From the NCBI RefSeq assembly GCF_018812025.1, contig NC_063045.1, forward strand, positions 21,038,656 through 21,102,655: a DNA stretch of 64,000 nt. The letters are read 5' to 3'. The position numbers and the translations under genes are program-made. Origin of the DNA: Megalobrama amblycephala (Eukaryota; Chordata; Actinopteri; Cypriniformes; Xenocyprididae). Shown piece after piece: positions 22,915 through 34,155 of this stretch. The notes beneath the pieces are model-generated. The model saw only the letters and a list, made by a program, of their open reading frames with translations. It made no database searches and was not told the DNA's origin. How positions within the stretch are numbered: position 1 is the stretch's first letter; the number at the start of each line of letters is the position of its first letter.

Positions 22915-23403
22915 TGTAACGGAGGAGTCCACTGAAGGCGAGTGTAGATAGAACCCAAGTGCAGTATTTAATGATGATCCAAAATACGAACAAAAACAAT
23001 GACTTGACTTGACTTGACTTGACTTGACTTGACTTGACTTGACTTGACTTGACTTGACTTGACTTGACTTGACTTGACTTGAAACACTAACACACACCAA
23101 ACAGCGGGTTACAATAAACAAAGCTATAGATAACAATGGAACATGAGGGCTATAAATACAAGAACTGAATGAACACATGACTGAGACAACCAATGGGGAA
23201 GTGACACAAGGAACATAAGAACCAATGACAGAACATGACTGAAAACCACATGACCAAGAAACAACCTATCAGAAAATGACACATGGACTAAGGGAGAACA
23301 AGAGGATAAAGGGAAGCAAGACATAAACAAGCAACAAGAATCAACTACAAAATAAAAGACATGAAATCATAACCGTGAAAACAAAACCAAAACACCCGTG
23401 ACA
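22915..23403 (-). mobile_element. Solo LTR with 5-bp target duplication
   Basis: The element starts TGTAACGG and ends CCGTGACA (TG...CA) and is flanked by TAATG on both sides (22910-22914 and 23404-23408). A 5-bp duplication with TG...CA ends fits a solo LTR better than a MITE. Reading on the minus strand, an ATTAAA polyadenylation-type signal lies near 22968-22973. No internal retrotransposon region. It contains an expanded GACTT array. Insertion split repeat R2. Confidence 0.65.
23001..23082. repeat. (GACTT)16 pentanucleotide repeat
   Basis: Sixteen perfect GACTT units inside the solo LTR. On the minus strand they read as a repeated Ser-Gln-Val-Lys-Ser, which explains an apparent frame at 22909-23193. 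Confidence 0.95.
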
Positions 23404-23510
23404 TAATGTAAAATAAATGTGTATTTGTCAGTACAAAATTAAATTACAAAAAAGAAAAATAATAATTTACAATAAGACCAGGAACTTGCATTATGAAAGC
23501 AAATAGGATG
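23404..23510 (+). repeat. Dispersed repeat R2, second copy
   Basis: This continues the R2 sequence interrupted by the solo LTR and matches 20413-20545, including AAGACCAGGAACTTGCATTA. Confidence 0.55.
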
Positions 23511-23512
23511 TA

Positions 23513-24424
23513 CACTGTAAAAAAAAAAGAAAGAAAGAACGAAAGAAAGAAAAAAAAAATGGTATGTGGTATTTACTTTAAAAAAGATGGTAACAATTTT
23601 ACACATGATATTTTTGAGTAGATTTTAAGGTTTGATTCTTTAATAGAATCTACCTGAATAAATCAATTAAATCTCTTAAATTATTTAGTCTATGGCACAA
23701 TTAATTTAATATTTTTAGTGAAATGTGCTTTTTTATTTTAAGTAGACTCTCAAAAGTGTTTGATTTAGAGTGAATGGAAATTACCTCTTTATATTTGACT
23801 TTGAGTTATGTTTGACAATAAAAAGACTGTATTCTACTAGCACAACACAAGTACTGGCAATAGCAAAGTTATTACTCATTGAACAAAGCAACATGCTTCA
23901 AAGTATTAGTACATGCAGTTATTCACAACCTAACTATAACCTCTATTCTTCTGCACAATGGTAATGATCAAAACTTCAACATAACACAAACTCTTTCGAA
24001 TGTCAAACATAACTGAACATTAAATATCAACAGATATTTCCCTTCACTCAAAAACACATAAAATAACACTTAATTTCAATATTTACTCTCCATTTCCAGC
24101 CATATGCAAAACATGCTGGGAACTAACAATGGTGTCTCTAAATAAAACCGCATAATTGAGCTAATTCTCTTAAAATAAATAGGTAGCCTTCTTTCCTTAA
24201 TTTTATTAGCTTAATCAGTTCCTCAATTCAAGCCTCAAAACTGTGTTTCGTTAAAAAAAAAATTAGCAAAATGTATCTCTTGGTTTTATTAGTGAAATGT
24301 TCTCAATATTTTCTATATAACACTGAACCACATTTTTATTAATAAAATATACACACTATTTTTAATTATCACCTTAATTTTTTTTTATGAAAATTACAAG
24401 ACCGATGATTCATTTTATACAGTG
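23513..24424. mobile_element. TA-flanked element with CACTGTAAAAAA ends
   Basis: The left end is TA|CACTGTAAAAAA and the right end is TTTTATACAGTG|TA, a TA duplication with short inverted tips as in Tc1/mariner-type MITEs. An impure GAAA tract lies at about 23530-23558. A segment at about 23925-24110 is related to 42125-42330. Confidence 0.55.
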
Positions 24425-24426
24425 TA

Positions 24427-25479
24427 GGCAACTTACATTTCATTTAGACTTTTGTTTCTGTTTTATAGGTTTAACGAAGCAAAATAACAATCTTTCCAAG
24501 CACCCATTTGGGAATCGCTGCTTTGTAGCATTAGCATGTTCCATCTCAACCATCATGGAACACATATACACAAAAATCATTTTTCTAAAGGAGTCTTATA
24601 TGTGTCATGCGTATTTGTGCTGCATCTCTCAGCTCACTCTTTTTTTTCACAGTTCGACTGGTCGAATGCGTGTATCCACCCACTTCACTGCTCAAGCTTC
24701 GATGTGCTAATACTTCAAGAAACGCTCAAGGCTCCTTGTTTTGCATCAGTTAAGGTCAATGCCAGGTCCATAAATGTTACTAGGCACTCTGTGGACCCTG
24801 TGATGTGCTCCATGGACCACAATGTCAGAGGGTAATGGTGGCTTTATAGACATGTTTTTGTAGCATAGCACGTTAGCATAGCAAGTAGACTCACAGAGGG
24901 AAAACACAGATAAGTCCCTCTTTCCCTTCTCACATTTACCTCTAGAAAGGCAGACAGCGAAGGGATCTATAATTGGTGAGAGCTTGAAAGGGTACATGCT
25001 CTGAAGCTGCCACATGCCTCAAATTAATGAATTAAAGATGAAAAAAGAGCCCATCTCTCTCCCGCTCTCTCTCTCTCCCTTTCGTTTTTCTAAAGGCATA
25101 TTCTCTTAATTGGTCCTTTTACAACCAGCAAGGGCTCCTCTATTCGGCTTTCATTTTATCAGAGGTCTGTTCGGATTGACTGTGCCAGCGGTGAAGACCA
25201 ATCTCATTCAAGCGGTCGCATGGACGTACAGTAACACTGTGATCACTGTAATGCTATCAAAGGATAGAGGCACATGGCCTTAGAGAACTTCTCAAAAGAA
25301 ATCTATAAGAATAAATTACTCTTTGGAAATGAGATGAAGAGTTGGACCAGCCCTTTCTTAATCTTTTTTTCTCCCCACTTGAAATTTCCAGGATAGTTGC
25401 GAAAGATATTTCACACAACTGTGTTTCACACAGCTCTGGATTACTTAATTAACTTTTTGCAGTCCAGCAACCGACATAC
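24427..25479. other. Unique DNA, possible conserved non-coding segment
   Basis: Two overlapping frames near 24387-24835 give no known domain. About 24880-25240 is unique, with TTAATGAATTAA-type homeodomain cores at about 25023-25037 and a CT-rich tract at 25051-25081. No repeat family recognised. Confidence 0.3.
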
Positions 25480-26640
25480 ACTACCAAGGCTGCATTTATT
25501 TGATCAAAAATACAGTACATTTTTATCAATGTTGAAAGCAGTTGTGCTGTGTAATATTTTTGTGGTAACTGTGATATTTTTTTCAGGATTCTTTGATGAA
25601 CACAAAGTTCAAAATAATATATATATATATAGTACAGTCCAAAAGTTTGGAACCACTAAGATTTTTAATGTTTTTAAAAGAAGTTTCGTCTGCTCACCAA
25701 GGCTACATTTATTTAATTAAAAATACAGTAAAAAAAACAGTAATATTGTGAAATATTATTACAATTTAAAATAACTGTGTACTATTTAAATATATTTGAC
25801 AAAGTAATTTATTCCTGTGATGCAAAGCTGAATTTTCAGCATCGTTACTCCAGTCTTCAGTGTCACATGATCCTTCAGAAATCATTCTAATATGCTGATT
25901 TGCTGCTCAATAAACATTTATGATTATTTTCAATGTTGAAAACAGTTGTGTACTTTTTTTTTCAGGATTCCTTGATGAATAGAAAGTTCAAAAGAACAGC
26001 ATTTATCTGAAATACAAAGCTTCTGTAGCATTATTCACTACCGTTCAAAAGTTTGGGGTCAGTAAGAATTTTTTTTTTTTTTTTTTTTGAAAAGAAATTA
26101 AAGAAATGAATACTTTTATTCAGCAAGGATGCATTAAATCAATGAAAAGTGGCAGTAAAGACATTTATAATGTTACAAAAGATTAGATTTCAGATAAACA
26201 CTGTTCTTTTGAACTTTCTATTCATCAAATAATCCTGAAAAAAAATATTGTACACAAATATTTTGTACAATTGTACACATTAAATGTTTCTTGAGCAGCA
26301 GATCAGCATATTAGAATGATTTCTGAAGGATCATGTGACACTGAAGACTGGAGTAATGATGCTGAAAATTCAGCTTTGCATCACAGGAATAAATTACTTT
26401 GTGAAATATATTCAAATAGAAAACAGTTATTTTAAATTGTAATAATATTTCACAATATTACTGTTTTTTACTGTATTTTTAATTAAATAAATGTAGGCTT
26501 GGTGAGCAGACGAAACTTCTTTTAAAAACATTACAAATCTTAGTGGTTCCAAACTTTTGGACTGTACTGTATATATATTTTAATTTGTTACAATGTAAAT
26601 GTCTTTACTGTCACTTTGAATCAATTCAAGCAGACATAAG
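25480..26640. mobile_element. Older TA-type element, split by a related hairpin element
   Basis: The left piece (CAAGGCTGCATTTATTTGAT ... TTTCAGGATTCTTTGATGAA) and right piece (TAAATGTCTTTACTGTCACT) are parts of a repeat whose other sequence is visible inside the insertion at 25635-26564. Outer limits are approximate. Confidence 0.6.
25635..26564. mobile_element. 930-bp hairpin element with TA duplication
   Basis: TA|CAGTCCAAAAGTTTGGAACC on the left is mirrored by GGTTCCAAACTTTTGGACTG|TA on the right. The arms are inverted copies over some 400 bp (polymorphic at a few sites), meeting near 26080 at a T run of about 20. TA target sites and CAG-type ends suit a Tc1/mariner-derived MITE. Inside the left arm, CCGTTCAAAAGTTTGGGGTC looks like the terminus of a further related element. 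Confidence 0.85.
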
Positions 26641-27153
26641 GAACTCATGTCGTGATCACACTGTTTATTTTGTGACTGGTTAACTGTACACAAAACATTA
26701 GTTGCTTAACATGATTTACATAAGTTAACATATAATTCCTGAATCAACATTCTTAGTTTGTTTTCCGGGAACGCCACACACATTATCGACTAGTCTAGAC
26801 TTTAGAGGTGGGTTTATGGTGTCACCTTACAAGAAAACTAAATAATATTTCTTATTGATGTTATTATTGTAATGAAAATATTTAGTTTATTTAGTAAATA
26901 TTCTTTGAAATATTTTGTTAAATTATTTACAGTAATAATAATAATAATCATTATTTTATAATATTTAGTAAAAATCAAAAATTAGATTTCTTGTGAATAA
27001 TTATTAATAAACAATATTATTATTATTTATCATCAATAATAATTATTTACAAGTTCTGATTTTTACAAAATATTCTCTTTTTAAAATAAATTATAATGGT
27101 ATTTTTCTATGTTAAAGAATATTTAGAAAATATTAAGAAAATAAATTAGATTT
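26641..27153. other. AT-rich DNA with ATT/TAA runs
   Basis: About 26830-27150 is almost only A and T with irregular AATAAT/ATTATT runs. No gene. Confidence 0.5.
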
Positions 27154-27161
27154 CTTGTAAA

Positions 27162-28392
27162 TAGGGTTGGGAATCGTGAGAAATTTTCCGGTTCCGGTTC
27201 CGATTCCGGTTCTGCCTAACGATTCCGGTTCCGGTTCCATTAAAATAATTAAACAACTATTAAAAAATAGTAGTAAGGGAAAAATGCACAATACTCGACT
27301 CAAACAGTCCTTTTTGTGTAAAATTAATTTAACAAACTGTTAATCTCAACAAATTCGCTAACACTTTACAATAAGGTTCATTAGTTAACATTAGTTAACT
27401 ACATTAACATGAACTAATAATGAACTGCATTTCTACAGCATTTATAATCTTTGTTAATGTTAATTTCAACATTTACATTATTAAAATCAGGAGTTGTATT
27501 TGTTAACATTAGTTAATGCACTGTGAAGTAACATGAACAAACTCTGAACGGCTGTATTTTTATTAACATTAACAGAGATTAAAAAATACAGTAACAAAGG
27601 TATTACTGATGGTTAGTTCATAAATGAACCGTATGAAGTGTTACCACAAATTAGATAAGATGCTTGAACACACATGTAAGATTCAGACAGGTGAAACAGA
27701 ATATTTTTGTAAGTTGGATTCATAAAGATTTGTTTCTGACAGAATGATTCATTGATAGACACATTTTTAACAGTAAATTTGTTGCCACCTAGTGGCGTAA
27801 CAATGCAATCGATACAATCGTCACTTTCAGAACAGAAGGTTATTTATTACACATAAACATCAGCGTTTCTATCTGAATAATAAACTTTTGTATACTTCTG
27901 TTATAATTGGAATAGGCCTATTTGTCACACAGAAATAATGATACTGTGCTTTTCAAAAGATTGTTTGTGAAGCTGTTTATATAGGCTACACATTACAACT
28001 CTCTTCAGATCAATGGCAGCGCGAACGCAGGTTTGAATGTCGCGATTTTACTTTTGTCAAAGGTTTAATATACAGGGGCGATCATGTGGGTGATGAAATC
28101 GAGAACGCGATCTTTTAAAGATTATTCGTGCAGGTTTGGGCACGTCTCTTTCTCTCTCTCTATTGAAATCTTGCGTATATGAGTAGCGCCGCGCGAGGGC
28201 TTTTCAGTGCATTCATTGATAATATTCATGATGTGAGACGTCTCTATGAAAGGATACGCTCCCCGCACTTCGACCACCCATCACACCAGAACCGTTTTCG
28301 GAACCGAAACTTAGAAATCTTGCACGGTTCCGGTTCTTTTCAAAAAACACTACCGGTTCCGGATGAGAACCGGTTCTCGGTTCCCATCCCTA
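27162..28392. mobile_element. Non-autonomous hAT element, 8-bp target duplication
   Basis: The ends TAGGGTTGGGAATCG and GGTTCCCATCCCTA are flanked by CTTGTAAA on both sides (27154-27161 and 28393-28400), the 8-bp duplication of hAT elements. Subterminal GGTTCCGGTTCC repeats are clustered at both ends and could be transposase-binding sites. It is 1231 bp with no transposase; the 74-codon frame near 28179 shows no known domain. A smaller MITE is nested within. Confidence 0.85.
27359..27645. mobile_element. Nested MITE, ACACTTTACAATAAGG family
   Basis: The left end is AACACTTTACAATAAGGTTC and the right end is GTATGAAGTGTTACC. The interior has several TTAACATTAGTTAA-like repeats. A relative lies at 50791-51074. 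Exact tips and duplication were not resolved. Confidence 0.6.
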
Positions 28393-28400
28393 CTTGTAAA

Positions 28401-28788
28401 TAAGCACTTCGAGAGGACACTTCCCTTCAAATCAACCAAATTTTGGAAACTTTCCTGTTAAAATGTTTGATTTTTTTCATTTTTTTTTTTTTCTCGGAAG
28501 AAAGACAAACATTAATGATTAGCGATGAAAGCCCAAATATTAAATGTCGTGGATATATGCATGTAAGATATCTTTAATACATCTTGTGTTAAAGGCATAC
28601 ACACTTTGCAGAAAAAAACAAAATAAAAACAAAAACAAGAAAAGCATCATTGGCATATAATGCAACAAATATTGCTTAAGACAACAACATTTACTAGTAG
28701 ACCTAGCTATCTATGTGTAAAAATGAAATAATGATGCTGCCATCTTTCTAAAACCCTTATCTCACCCCTGTAATTTGGCTTTAAAATT
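28401..28788. other. Unique AT-rich DNA
   Basis: T-rich tract at about 28469-28493; no gene or repeat family recognised. Confidence 0.4.
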
Positions 28789-29228
28789 TAAGCCCTGTTT
28801 ACACCAGGTATTAAGATGTGTTTTGGCCAATTGGATCACAAGACGAGGCAGACATATTCCCATATTCTCTTTTGTCCTCTTTCAACCACTTCTGTCCTGA
28901 TTTCTTTGAGGGGAGGGTTTATTGGTGGGTAAATGTTTTTCAGATCTTTTGATCTAATGGACAAAATAAGCTTGCAAAATTTACATATGAACCCGGCCAG
29001 AGACGATGGAAAAACATAAAGAGAGCATCAGCTTTTGTTTCTGCTCTGACAGATGCAAGACCATGCCGAACGCTGTGAGTGTGTGTTTGAAATCAGGAAT
29101 TATGAGAGAACATTGTGCTTGGTATGTTTTTCATCTTCAGCCGATCTCGTCTGGTTAGCGTCCACTTGTGATCGGATCGACCAAAACGAATCCAACGAAT
29201 CTTAATACAAAGTGTAAACAAGGCCTTA
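28789..29228. mobile_element. hAT-like MITE, CCTGTTTACACC type
   Basis: The left end TAAGCCCTGTTTACACCAGG and the right end read inverted, TAAGGCCTTGTTTACAC, are followed on both sides by TATTAAGAT and GTTTTGG blocks and GGATCACAAG. The flanking 8 bases do not match, so an hAT origin rests on the type of terminal sequence only. Confidence 0.6.
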
Positions 29229-30131
29229 GGTGAAAATTGCCATTTTGACCCCCCTCTACAAAATAGTGGATTACTCAGTAAGCACAGGATGTATACTTGC
29301 AAAGCAGAAGCTAATACCGCAGGAAGTGGTTAAGGTGTGATGTTTTATTAGTTTGACATGTCAAGAAAATGTCTGCATAAAACTATATAATAGACTGTAG
29401 AGAGATTTTCTGGTATCCTTTGACTATTTATATACATTGCAAATGATGGTAAACTCTAAATATATTGTGTTGGGTTTGCAAAAAGTATAAGTGCTACTTT
29501 TTCTTACAACAGATTCTTTAATGGAGATGACAATCTAACAGAGTTCAATAACCAACCTGATCTATAAGTGGAAATGGGACTAACAAGGCACGCTTTTCCG
29601 AAACATCACTCTTATAAAAGGGTTAGTGTCAGGGCACAATGAAAGAAATTTTAATGGAGGGAAATTAGATGCCTTTTTTGCACCGCTCATTACAGCATAA
29701 TTGCAAAGGCTGTTATAAATGGCAAGAAAAACTGGAATTACCCGGTAAAAGCGCAATATTCAATGGAATGGTTTGGCAAGAGACAGAACATTTCGTGAAA
29801 GGTTAGAATTTCCTAAGTCAAAAGTTCTTGGTCAGTATGAAGCTATTAATCTGTAGATGGAACTAGATGGATACTTGTATCATTTTAGCATCCTTTCCTT
29901 TTCTGTTTCAGTGGTTTCACTTTTCATCCATTTTCCGCTCTGACACCAACGAGCATCGATTTTCATCAAGAATTAAGTAGCTTAAAAGGTATCACTCAGT
30001 ACTGCAATTCTAGCCTTCCCTGGAAAGACATCTTTCACTCTGTTTACTTAAAGCTGGCCTGTGTGAAGGATTCAATTACAGTGAGGACCAAAGACATTCT
30101 GTTCCAACGGTTAAAGTGTGAACTACAGTTT
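29229..30131. other. Unique DNA, candidate conserved non-coding element
   Basis: About 29500-29870 is unique, with many homeodomain-type cores (CTAATCTG, TTTAATGG, ATTAATC) and no frame, tandem repeat or terminal repeat. This is the texture often seen in conserved developmental enhancers. That is inference; no conservation can be seen from one sequence. Confidence 0.3.
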
Positions 30132-30400
30132 GGGGATAGTTCACTCAAAAATTAAATTCTGACATAATTTGTTCAACCACATGTTGTTGCAAACCCGTTC
30201 GACGTTATTTCTTCCATGCAACACAAAAAGAGATGCTCAGCAGAATGTCCTGGCAGCTCTTTTCCATACAATGAAAGTAAATTAGGCTGGACGCTGTTGG
30301 TGAGCTCCAAAAAAGCACCTTTAAAGCACCATAAAAGTAGTCCATGCGCAGTATTTAGTCCTGTTTATCTCACATCCCATTTGTGTTCACGTCCAGAAGT
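30132..30400. mobile_element. One-armed fragment of GGGATAGTTCACCC MITE
   Basis: GGGGATAGTTCACTCAAAAA followed by a diverged left arm (CAACCACATGTTGTTGCAAAC, CAACACAAAAAGAGATG) matches this superfamily. The right arm is not visible, and the right limit is approximate. Confidence 0.55.
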
Positions 30401-30457
30401 GCTCATGTGATTTAACATAGTTTGACTAGCTTTTGACTCGTAATTTCAATCGCAGGC

Positions 30458-30811
30458 TGTCACGGTGGCACACAAAAACAAGATGTTAGGATCCAGTTGC
30501 AGCATTTATTGGGCAATCCAAAGTCGTAATCCAGAAAACAGGCAAGGGTCAAAATCCAAGAAACACTCCACAAACAGAAAGCCAGAGGTACAAAAGTGCA
30601 CGTAACAAAATAACAAACCACAACCAAGGACAGAAACTACTGAGACTAAATAGACAGACACTAATGAACAAACACAAAACAGCTGAGTGCAATGACATGG
30701 GATAATGAGTCCAGGAGGTGAGTTATGGATAATGTAGTCTAAGGTGAACAATGTCCATGTTGGAGTGCCCTCTGGTGGCTAAACGGGGCACTCCAACTCA
30801 TGATCATGACA
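30458..30811 (-). mobile_element. Solo LTR
   Basis: It starts TGTCACGGTGGC and ends CATGATCATGACA, with near-matching 5-base flanks CAGGC (30453-30457) and CGGGC (30812-30816). On the minus strand an AATAAA signal lies at 30507-30512 (plus strand TTTATT), as expected for an LTR polyadenylation region. Related to 22915-23403 and 31743-32777. Confidence 0.6.
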
Positions 30812-30928
30812 CGGGCGTTGTCATGTTATTTTCTTGATCAGGTTAAAAAAATATTGCAAACCATAAAAATATACCCAAAGTTGATGGTAAATTGATGTAA
30901 TAATATAATAATTCGTTACCTTTATATA

Positions 30929-31690
30929 CAGTGTTGGGGGTAATGCATTACAAGTAACATGAGTTATGTAATCAGATTACTTTTTTCAATTAAGTAGTAA
31001 AGTAACGCATTTCTTTTTCAATTTACAAAAAAAATCTAAGTTACTTTTTCAAATAAGTAATGCAAGTTACTTTTTCACATTTATTGACTGACAGCTCTGT
31101 CCCCATGTTGAGAGAAATCGTAAGTGTAGAGGTGTTGTGCGCTGTGTGAACATGATGCTTATTGTAGTCCTAGACTAAATGTGAACATGCTTTTTAAAGC
31201 ATTCAGTATTCCTCAAAAAGAATAAAAACAGTGAAATGCTATCTCAGATTTCTATACAAGCCTGTAAAAATTAAATAAATTACACAAATATACTTTATGT
31301 ATTTAATCTCACTTTATTAACCAATGTCTTTGCTGCAGACCTTCAATGATCCAATTCAATCATACTAATATGCAAAAATTACTTTATATTAGATTTAGAA
31401 ATAGTAGTGTTGAACTCTACTGTACAGGCATTAATATGCATTTCCTTCAGCCTGAGCCTCATTTTACTTGGTGTGAAAGGGCCTTTACATTTGCCAAAAA
31501 TAAAACTTTTTTTAGTGCTATTAAAAAAAACGAAATAAGCCCAGCCCAGGTGAGAAAAAGTAACGCAAAATTAATGTAACGCATTTCTTTTCAACTAACT
31601 AAGTAACTAAGTGATGCAATTAGTTACTTTTTTAGGGAGTAATGCAGTATTGTAATGCATTACTTTTAAAAGTAACTTTCCCCAGCATTC
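30929..31690. mobile_element. hAT-type non-autonomous element, CAGTGTTGGGG ends
   Basis: The left end CAGTGTTGGGGGTAATGCAT and the right end AAAGTAACTTTCCCCAGCA are imperfect inverted repeats of a widespread fish hAT family. Subterminal AAGTTACTTTTTC/GTAACGCATTTC motifs recur at both sides. The target duplication has decayed. Confidence 0.7.
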
Positions 31691-31742
31691 AAAGCGCTTT
31701 ACATGGAAGGTGGATCCTCATATAGCGATGAGGCTGAGGTGG

Positions 31743-32777
31743 TGTTAGAATCCATTTGCGGGTGTTTATTGGCAGCAGGTTCAAGAGACAGAAACATTAA
31801 GCCAGGCAATAGATCAAAACCACAATAGCAGTCCAGTCAGATGACATACACAAGGGTAATCCAAAAGGCAGAGGTGAGTAAACAGGCAAAAGGTCCAAAC
31901 ACAGTCATCAGTCCAAATCAGGCTTCCAATGCAAAGGGATAATCCAACAGACATAAATCAGGAAATCAGGCAGAATCATACACAAGACAATCAGGCAGGA
32001 AACAATAGAAACGCTCGGTAAGGCAGATGAACTGGCAATACTTTGCAATGCACACGGTGCGTTCCAAACGGGATATATCGCCCTCCGAAGGGCACTTTGT
32101 AGTGAAAACAATCATGGCCGCCATATTGAAGGGTCGTTCCAAACCGAAGTGCTCAAAACTGGCCACTTCAAAGAGCCCTTGGAATTAAGGATTTTGAAGG
32201 GTACAACTGATGGACACTTCGGGCCCCCATGATCCTTTGCAATCGGAGTTTGATTTTACCTATAAATGTATGTATAGTATTTTTCTATACTACTGTGATA
32301 TTTATACGAGTTAGATTTGGTACATTATTATGGTCAAAATGATATTGTACTTCAACGAAAGTACTTAACAGCTACCTTTATCAGTCCATTCAAATGTTTC
32401 AAATACATAGACAAAATATACATTATATTTAACATAAATAAACTAACGTTAAACAAAATGCATGTTTTTTGGGGGGGTTAACCAGCGTACAAAATGTGCA
32501 ACAAAAGTGCTTCCTTGATTGTCTCGTTAAGATGACGCAGAAGTGCATTCCAAAAGAAGAGGTTTTTTTACCCCTATACCCTTCATCCCTTCAAAGCTCT
32601 CACTCTGGAGGGTAAACCCTTTGAAGGGATTAGGGCATAGGGATGAGCCCTTTCGAAAGGAACACATTGACAGTCACTTCCTAAATACTGCTTAAACAGG
32701 AAATGCAAGTATTAGCCGAGGGAGTGGTGCACAGTCAATACTCAGGTGAGGGCTCCCTCTGCTGGTGTGGCGTTACA
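31743..32777 (-). mobile_element. Degenerate solo LTR, split by a MITE
   Basis: It interrupts the SINE. Its left part (TTTGCGGGTGTTTATTGGCA with AATAAA on the minus strand) resembles the LTRs at 22915 and 30458, and its right part ends CTCCCTCTGCTGGTGTGGCG, similar to CCCTCTGGTGG in the LTR at 30458. The tips TGTTAG and GTTACA have drifted and no duplication is readable. Confidence 0.5.
32057..32665. mobile_element. MITE with GTGCGTTCC ends inside the LTR
   Basis: The left end GTGCGTTCCAAACGGG and right end read inverted GTGTTCCTTTCGAAAGGG are followed by similar blocks rich in CCCTTCAAAGGG. About 610 bp, non-coding. It is the innermost and so youngest layer of a three-step nest. Confidence 0.55.
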
Positions 32778-33209
32778 CCTCCTCAACCACCACCAATGTG
32801 CAGCATCCACCTGGATGATGCGACGGCAGCCATTTTGCACCAGAATGCCCACCACACACCAGCTTATTGGTGGAAAGGAGACAGAGTGACGAAGGCAGTC
32901 AGTATATCAGGGTTGATTAGGAGGCCATGATAGACAGAGGCCATTGGGCAAATTTGGCCAGGATGCCAGGGTTACATCCTTTTTTTGAAGGACATCCTGG
33001 GATTTTTAATGACCACAGAGAGTCAGGACCTTGGTTTAACAACTCATCCGAAGGACTGTGCTTGTTACAATATAGTGCCCCCTTCACTACACTGGGGTGT
33101 TAAGACCCACACAGACCACAGGGTGAGCACCCCCTGCTGGCCTCACTAACACCTCTTCCAGCAGCTCCACCCTGCTTAGCTTCAGTGGGGCTACAGGGTG
33201 ATATGGCTT

Positions 33210-33514
33210 TTTTTTTTCTTTTTCTTTTTTTGCTGGAATGGAACAGAATCTTGTGGGAGTGGCATTGAAAAATCCATCCTGCACAGACCTCTAAATTAAT
33301 GTACTTTGTCACAATGGATTACTGTATTTAAAAAATTGAAAACAGCTGGTCGCATAGTATTGAGAAACTTTTGCTGAAATGAGAAAAATAAATATTTTAG
33401 AAACTTAACTGACATAGAACCCGGAAGCACTGCACTGTGTTTACTGCGTCAACTGTGTAGGAGAATGACAGGGAAGAGAAGAAATATAATTGAATAATGT
33501 TGTTATTTTTGTTT
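33210..33514. other. Unique DNA with T-rich tract
   Basis: A T/CTTTTT tract lies at 33207-33231 next to the SINE head. No gene. Confidence 0.4.
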
Positions 33515-33782
33515 GTTTTTTGCGCACAAAAAGTATTCTTGTCGCTTCATAACATTAAGGTTGAATCACTGTAGTCACGTGGACTATTTTAACAACGTCT
33601 TTACTACCTTTCTCTGACTTGAAAGTGGCAATTGTGTTGCAGTCTAACGGAGGCCAGATAGCTCATGGATTTCATCAAAAATATCTTAATTTGTGATCTG
33701 AAGATGAACGAGGTCTTATGGGTTTGGAACGTCATGAGAGTGAATAATTGATGACAGAAATTTCATTTTAATGACTAACCCT
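33515..33782. mobile_element. Right half of AGGGTTAGTTCACCC hairpin MITE
   Basis: GCACAAAAAGTATTCTTGTC through CATCAAAAATATCTTAATTT to the tip GACTAACCCT matches the right arm of 18429-19291. The left arm is absent, and the flanking TTAA has become GTAA. Confidence 0.65.
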
Positions 33783-33956
33783 GTAATGAATGGACATGAA
33801 AGTATATTCTAAATTGACTCATATAGGACATATGGACAACTTTTATTATGGTGCTTATTTGTAATTGTTGGTGCTCAACAGAGTCTTCCCCTTTAATGAT
33901 CCATGAAAAAAGTCGACATAAGGGTGAGTAAACAATGACTATCTAAGAAAAGATTG

Positions 33957-34155
33957 GGTAACACTTTATTTTACAGTGTCATTGTAACATATGTTACATG
34001 CAGTTACAGTAGTATTAATTATAAATTATGCATAATTACATGAAACCATATGTAAAAAAAACTTATAACCCTATAGTAAGTACATTACTTAATATTACTC
34101 AGTACTTAAATGAATAATTACAGTGTAACAAAGACACCTTAAAATAAGTGTAACC
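33957..34155. mobile_element. Short MITE, GGTAACACTTTATTTTA ends
   Basis: GGTAACACTTTATTTTACAG and TAAAATAAGTGTAACC are terminal inverted repeats. About 200 bp, AT-rich interior, no coding sequence. Confidence 0.65.

Larger units (their letters stand above)
31691..33209 (-). mobile_element. 5S rRNA-derived SINE, split by a solo LTR
   Basis: On the minus strand the right end reads GCCATATCACCCTG and then GAAGCTAAGCAGGG, which match 5S rRNA (GCCATACCACCCTG and GAAGCTAAGCAGGG), so this is the 5' head of a SINE3-type element. The C-box part of the 5S head is deleted in this copy. The body continues to about 32778, and the 3' tail (plus strand AAAGCGCTTTACATGGAAGG) lies at 31691-31735, separated by the LTR at 31743-32777. 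The family is Pol III-transcribed when intact. Confidence 0.75.

Noticed and set aside
22909..23193. Frame with repeated SSQVK
   Set aside because: It is the GACTT pentanucleotide repeat read as codons inside a solo LTR.
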